From positions 496,001 to 560,000 of the forward strand of contig CP179201.1 of the NCBI GenBank assembly GCA_051201605.1: a stretch of 64,000 bases of DNA, written 5' to 3'. The number at the start of each line of letters is the position of its first letter. Within the stretch, counting starts at the first letter, position 1. The position numbers were made by a program, and so were the translations under genes. Shown here in pieces: positions 61,044 to 64,000 of this stretch. A model generated the notes under the pieces. It saw only the letters and a program-made list of their open reading frames with translations. It ran no database searches and had not been told where the DNA came from. This DNA comes from CABZJG01 sp902512685. Its GTDB lineage: Bacteria > Pseudomonadota > Alphaproteobacteria > Rhodobacterales > Rhodobacteraceae.

Positions 61044-61832
61044 ATGGATACAATGCCCGCACTACTTGAGATAATTTCTGCACGACTGGCAGCAGTTTCA
61101 GTAGATGAGAGTGAACTGGCAAAGCATCGTCAATTGACCGAAACTATATTGTCTTTGGTTGAAGATGGGACGCTTAAACCTGGAGATCGATTTCCAACTG
61201 AGGCCGCTCTGGCGCGGGCCTTGCCATTCAGCGTTGGTACAATTCAAAAGTCGATGAGCATATTGTCCGAACTGGGCGTTGTGAATCGCCGAAAGGGCCG
61301 GGGCACATTGATTGCCGATAAAACTGGAGAGATTTTTGCTCCCTGGCAATTTCGCTTTGTAAGCGAGGATCAAGATTCAATCCTTCCACTATTCAGCACG
61401 GTCACCAGCATTGAAATAGTCAAAAGAAATGGTGCCTGGAGCGAATTCCTTGGGAAAGAGCAGAGCTTTGTTCGGATTGAGCGTGAAATTGATGTCGACA
61501 ACCGCTTCAAGTTTATGAGTTCCTTTTACCTCTCGGGAAAAAAATTCTCTCCAATAGCTGATAGCGATAAGACAGAATTGGAGGGGTCACATCTCCATGC
61601 TGTAGTCCAAAGAAAATTTGGGGTAGGCACTGATCGCACGTACAACCGTGTTGTGTGCTCCACCATTCCTGATCCGATCTGTTTACGTCTTAACTTACCT
61701 TCTGGAGCGCGAGGGCTAGTTTGTCAGATACTGGGCTTTACCAACGGCGATCAGCCGTTGTGGTTTCAGGAAGTTCACGTACCAGCTGACGCCGAACCCA
61801 TGGAATTCCGGGAAATCCGACCATCGGCATGA
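61044..61832 (+). CDS. GntR/HutC-family transcriptional regulator
   Basis: 262 aa. The winged helix is at about 28-95 (LVEDGTLKPGDRFPTEAALAR, then GTIQKSMSILSELGVVNRRKGRGT), the UTRA effector domain after 110. It follows the dctM remnant by 29 bases and faces the enolase-superfamily gene, so it probably regulates a transport and breakdown unit for one sugar-acid-like compound. Confidence 0.88.
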   Translation: MDTMPALLEIISARLAAVSVDESELAKHRQLTETILSLVEDGTLKPGDRFPTEAALARALPFSVGTIQKSMSILSELGVVNRRKGRGTLIADKTGEIFAPWQFRFVSEDQDSILPLFSTVTSIEIVKRNGAWSEFLGKEQSFVRIEREIDVDNRFKFMSSFYLSGKKFSPIADSDKTELEGSHLHAVVQRKFGVGTDRTYNRVVCSTIPDPICLRLNLPSGARGLVCQILGFTNGDQPLWFQEVHVPADAEPMEFREIRPSA

Positions 61833-61865
61833 CCCAACGGCTCGGCAAACTGGACATTGGTGAGT

Positions 61866-61925
61866 GTGCAGCGAAAGCTAACTTTGTCCCGCGTACCAGA
61901 CCTTCGTGACCCACGCAGCGAACGA
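61866..61925. repeat. Interspersed palindromic repeat R4 (inverted, diverged)
   Basis: AGCGAAAGCTAACTTTGTCC, then CGCGTACCAGACCTTCGTG. It is the reverse orientation of R1-R3 with several changes. Lies between converging genes. Confidence 0.6.
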
Positions 61926-61993
61926 CCGAAAAGAGCCCGTTTCTACTGATGCCGCAACGCGTTCAAACGCCTGTTTAGCGCAAAGTGTTGCCA

Positions 61994-63079
61994 TTAGACG
62001 TCACTTGGTACGATCCCCCAGCCGGTCCGGCAAGTGTCTTCGATATACCCGTCTGTTCTCGCATCAAAAGCAGGGCAATGTTTTGGAAAAATCGGATCAC
62101 GATCGGGGTGGTATATTTCAATGCTCATCCCATGACCACAGGCCAGCATAAGGCTTGCCGAAAGCTGTGGCTCACCAGTATTCGCAACTTTCAATCCATT
62201 TTGGCGAGCCAATTCTGCCGACTCTAACCAAGGGGTCACACCACCGGCATAACCGGGGTGTAGGTTGCAGATATCAATGGCTTTCGCATCAATTAGGCTT
62301 GCGACACCAGCCACAGTGACTTCGCTTTGCCCCGCGCATATCGGTATATCAGTCATTTTCCTTAAGGCGGCCAGGTCGGCAATGTCGTTGTCCCAATGCA
62401 CAGGCTCCTCGACCCAAGCTAGGCCCAAACCCTCGCAGGCATTCACAAAGTGCAGAGCTTCGTCTAGGGACCACGCTTGATTGGCGTCAACGGCTAAATT
62501 GAATGTATCGCCACCGGCATCTCTTACGGTTTTCACCCGTTCGACATCCTCTGTAACCGATAAACCTCCGACCTTTAGCTTCATTCCGCGACCGCCGAGC
62601 GTGATAAGATCTCGCGTTTCATTGGCCAAGTCGCCAAGAGAGTTCTGTGGTGTGTAGTAGCCTGCAATAACCATAATGGGCGCGTGGTCTCGTTGTTGTC
62701 CCAGAAGATCAACAACAGAACATCCCTGCGCTTTAGCGTGTAAGTCCCAACAAAGAATATCTGCCAGCGCCTGCGCATGAAGGGCGACGCGCCGATCTCC
62801 AAGAATATCACGAACCAACGGGCGCATGTCATACCAAATATTCTTGACATCACTTGGATCTCTTCCAATCAGAACTTTCGAGAAGTCCTCGTTCACTGCG
62901 CTTGCGATGCTTTGTCCCAAGCCAAAATCATCTCCAAGATAAGCAAAACCATCAATACCCTGGTCAGTTTTTGCACGAACAAACATACCCTTCTTATGCG
63001 TATATTTGTAATTGCTACCGTGAAAGTAGCGGGGCAATGGAACCATAAATGCTTCCGCCTCAACCGAAATAATTCTCAT
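61994..63079 (-). CDS. Mandelate racemase / muconate lactonizing (enolase superfamily) enzyme
   Basis: 361 aa. The KxK catalytic motif is in GMKLKVGG near residue 165. Metal ligands are Asp in VDANQAW near 196 and Glu in EEPVHWD near 222; the third appears in CAGQSEV near 247. The region where mandelate racemase has its second catalytic His reads NTGEPQL instead, so it is not a standard mandelate racemase. Likely a racemase, dehydratase or cycloisomerase of a hydroxy or keto acid. Convergent with the GntR gene. Confidence 0.85.
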   Translation of the reverse strand: MRIISVEAEAFMVPLPRYFHGSNYKYTHKKGMFVRAKTDQGIDGFAYLGDDFGLGQSIASAVNEDFSKVLIGRDPSDVKNIWYDMRPLVRDILGDRRVALHAQALADILCWDLHAKAQGCSVVDLLGQQRDHAPIMVIAGYYTPQNSLGDLANETRDLITLGGRGMKLKVGGLSVTEDVERVKTVRDAGGDTFNLAVDANQAWSLDEALHFVNACEGLGLAWVEEPVHWDNDIADLAALRKMTDIPICAGQSEVTVAGVASLIDAKAIDICNLHPGYAGGVTPWLESAELARQNGLKVANTGEPQLSASLMLACGHGMSIEIYHPDRDPIFPKHCPAFDARTDGYIEDTCRTGWGIVPSDV

Positions 63080-63402
63080 CCAAAGTTCCTCGAAGAATTA
63101 GTGTCAAATTGCAACTTATCCATTGGCATCTCCATATATATTAAGCTGTATCGCTACGCTTTCTCGTATTGGTGTGATATTTTCAAATATTCTGCATTCA
63201 TAGTTGTTTGGGTTAGCTGTATAGTGTTTTAGTCAGAAGTATATTTTTCCTGATAACTTGTGTTCGTTTTGTACTTACCGCATCAGTTTTCAGTGCAGCT
63301 ATTGAGGTCCCTGCCATGGAAGTCCTAAGTCCAATCTCAAGAGCCAAACAATGCTGCTTGAACATCAACGAAAATAATTCAAAAATTCAAGTGAAATGGC
63401 GC
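63080..63402. other. Upstream region of the enolase-superfamily gene
   Basis: AT-rich, no gene seen; must contain that gene's promoter. I see no clear GntR-type operator. Confidence 0.35.
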
Positions 63403-63461
63403 TTTGTCCGCATAGCTGCCGCTCGCTGGGCGCTATACAAAGGTCTGATATGCGGGACAAA
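63403..63461. repeat. Interspersed palindromic repeat R5
   Basis: TTTGTCCGCATAGCTGCC, GCTCGCTGGGCGC, then AAAGGTCTGATATGCGGGAC. Outer arms TTTGTCC.GCATA and TATGCGGGACAAA are clear inverted repeats. Confidence 0.75.
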
Positions 63462-63700
63462 CCGGTCCTTAGCTCTGACAGGTTAACTGGCGGAATCGAA
63501 CATTCTGGACGCTGATTCTTCCAACAATTCACCGCAGTACAGCTGGCCCAGCTTGCAAATCTTTTCGTTCGCACCAAGGGCCGTTAACGCAAAACATCAA
63601 ATTGGGCATAGATAATCCAGCGGAGTTTTTCTTATTACGAATTCTGATATCATCCATAGGTATTAGTGCTACGCAGCTCTCGTCGTTCTGTATGGCGCCC

Positions 63701-64000
63701 CTAGTGGTCGCTCGCTGATACCAGGGCGTCGATGAATTTAGAGAACAACTCGCCTTGGGATCTGATCTGAAGTTTGGAGTACACGTTTCGGCGATGAATT
63801 CGAACAGTACCAGGTGAAATCTCCAGTATACGGCCAACGGCATCGGCCGAGTGGCCCTTGAGTGTAAACTCAACTACCTGGCGCTCTCTCGGGGTCAGGA
63901 CACCTTGGCTATCGTTGAATCTACAATTGAACCGACATCCCAATGCGAATGCTCTTGTCGGCGGCAATGCATATAGCAAGGGATTGAATGGCATCGTTAA
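63701..64000 (-). CDS. LuxR-type regulator, C-terminal DNA-binding part (partial at window edge)
   Basis: Residues from LTPRERQVVEF to LQIRSQGELFSKFIDAL form a GerE/LuxR helix-turn-helix (GRILEISPGTVRIHRRNVYSKL). An ATG lies at 63994 but the frame is open to the edge, and the segment before the helix-turn-helix (LPPTRAFALGCRF) looks like the end of a longer sensor domain, so the gene probably continues beyond the window. Confidence 0.72.
   Translation of the reverse strand, partial: LTMPFNPLLYALPPTRAFALGCRFNCRFNDSQGVLTPRERQVVEFTLKGHSADAVGRILEISPGTVRIHRRNVYSKLQIRSQGELFSKFIDALVSASDH

Overview
The window looks like a Rhodobacterales (Roseobacter-group) alphaproteobacterial chromosome. The left 9 kb is ordinary core genome: murA, a DUF2948 gene, hisD, a UPF0262 gene, a low-molecular-weight phosphatase, an esterase, a P450, a lipoprotein, tuf, a strong terminator and tRNA-Trp. 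In this group tRNA-Trp is normally followed by secE-nusG. Here that order is broken exactly at the 3' CCA of the tRNA, and everything from 8962 to the window end is accessory DNA. No secE is present in the remaining 55 kb.

The accessory region is organised around a repeated element that I think is the most interesting thing here. Its core is a three-gene minus-strand unit: a DUF3489 protein, a DUF2924 protein and a large serine recombinase of about 542 aa. It occurs in three nearly identical full copies (A 8962-11663, B 19401-22397, C 42189-45230). Copies B and C carry an extra left arm of about 340 bp, rich in TTCCCTGTT/AACAGGGAA motifs, that ends in CTGCCA. The same arm occurs alone at 35840-36178, and in rearranged or inverted fragments at 51295-52513 and 56473-57126. 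In copy A the arm is missing and the 3' end of tRNA-Trp, which also ends in CTGCCA, sits in its place. The tRNA 3' end is therefore the likely attachment site.

Between the copies lie cargo blocks. (1) 11.9-17.9 kb: an arsenic operon, grxB-arsR divergent from a DoeB-like deacylase, a threonine-dehydratase-like enzyme, an aquaporin, a MalY-type lyase, arsC and arsH; an M28-like peptidase follows. (2) 22.5-32.9 kb: a lone MmgE/PrpD gene, then a seven-gene operon (hyuA, hyuB, HisC-like aminotransferase, Asp/Glu-racemase-like enzyme, MmgE/PrpD, D-2-hydroxyacid dehydrogenase, DapA-like lyase) in which most neighbouring genes overlap by a few bases. (3) 33.3-41.9 kb: an integrase remnant, a sterol-desaturase-family hydroxylase with a divergent LysR gene, small proteins, a DMT exporter, and a panB-Rieske-PhyH operon divergent from a MarR gene with three matching palindromic operators; a beheaded TRAP dctP gene ends at copy C. 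(4) 45.2-51.3 kb: an IS5 remnant, an intact IS3-family element that cuts the 3' end of an IlvD/Edd dehydratase gene, a beta-hydroxyacid dehydrogenase and a DMT exporter. (5) 52.6-56.2 kb: an AT-rich CHASE2-adenylate cyclase/FecR gene pair between inverted element fragments. (6) 57.2-64 kb: a LysR/TauD divergent pair with a perfect palindrome between them, half of a tRNA-Met gene, a second IS3-family element next to a TRAP dctM remnant, a GntR regulator, an enolase-superfamily enzyme and the end of a LuxR-type regulator.

Five copies of a roughly 60-bp palindromic intergenic repeat (TTTGTCCCGC...GCGGGACAAA) are also scattered through the accessory DNA. Overall this reads as a tRNA-Trp-anchored island that grew by repeated insertion and recombination and carries arsenic resistance plus several small-molecule catabolic operons. 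All function calls rest on reading motifs by eye; no database search was run.
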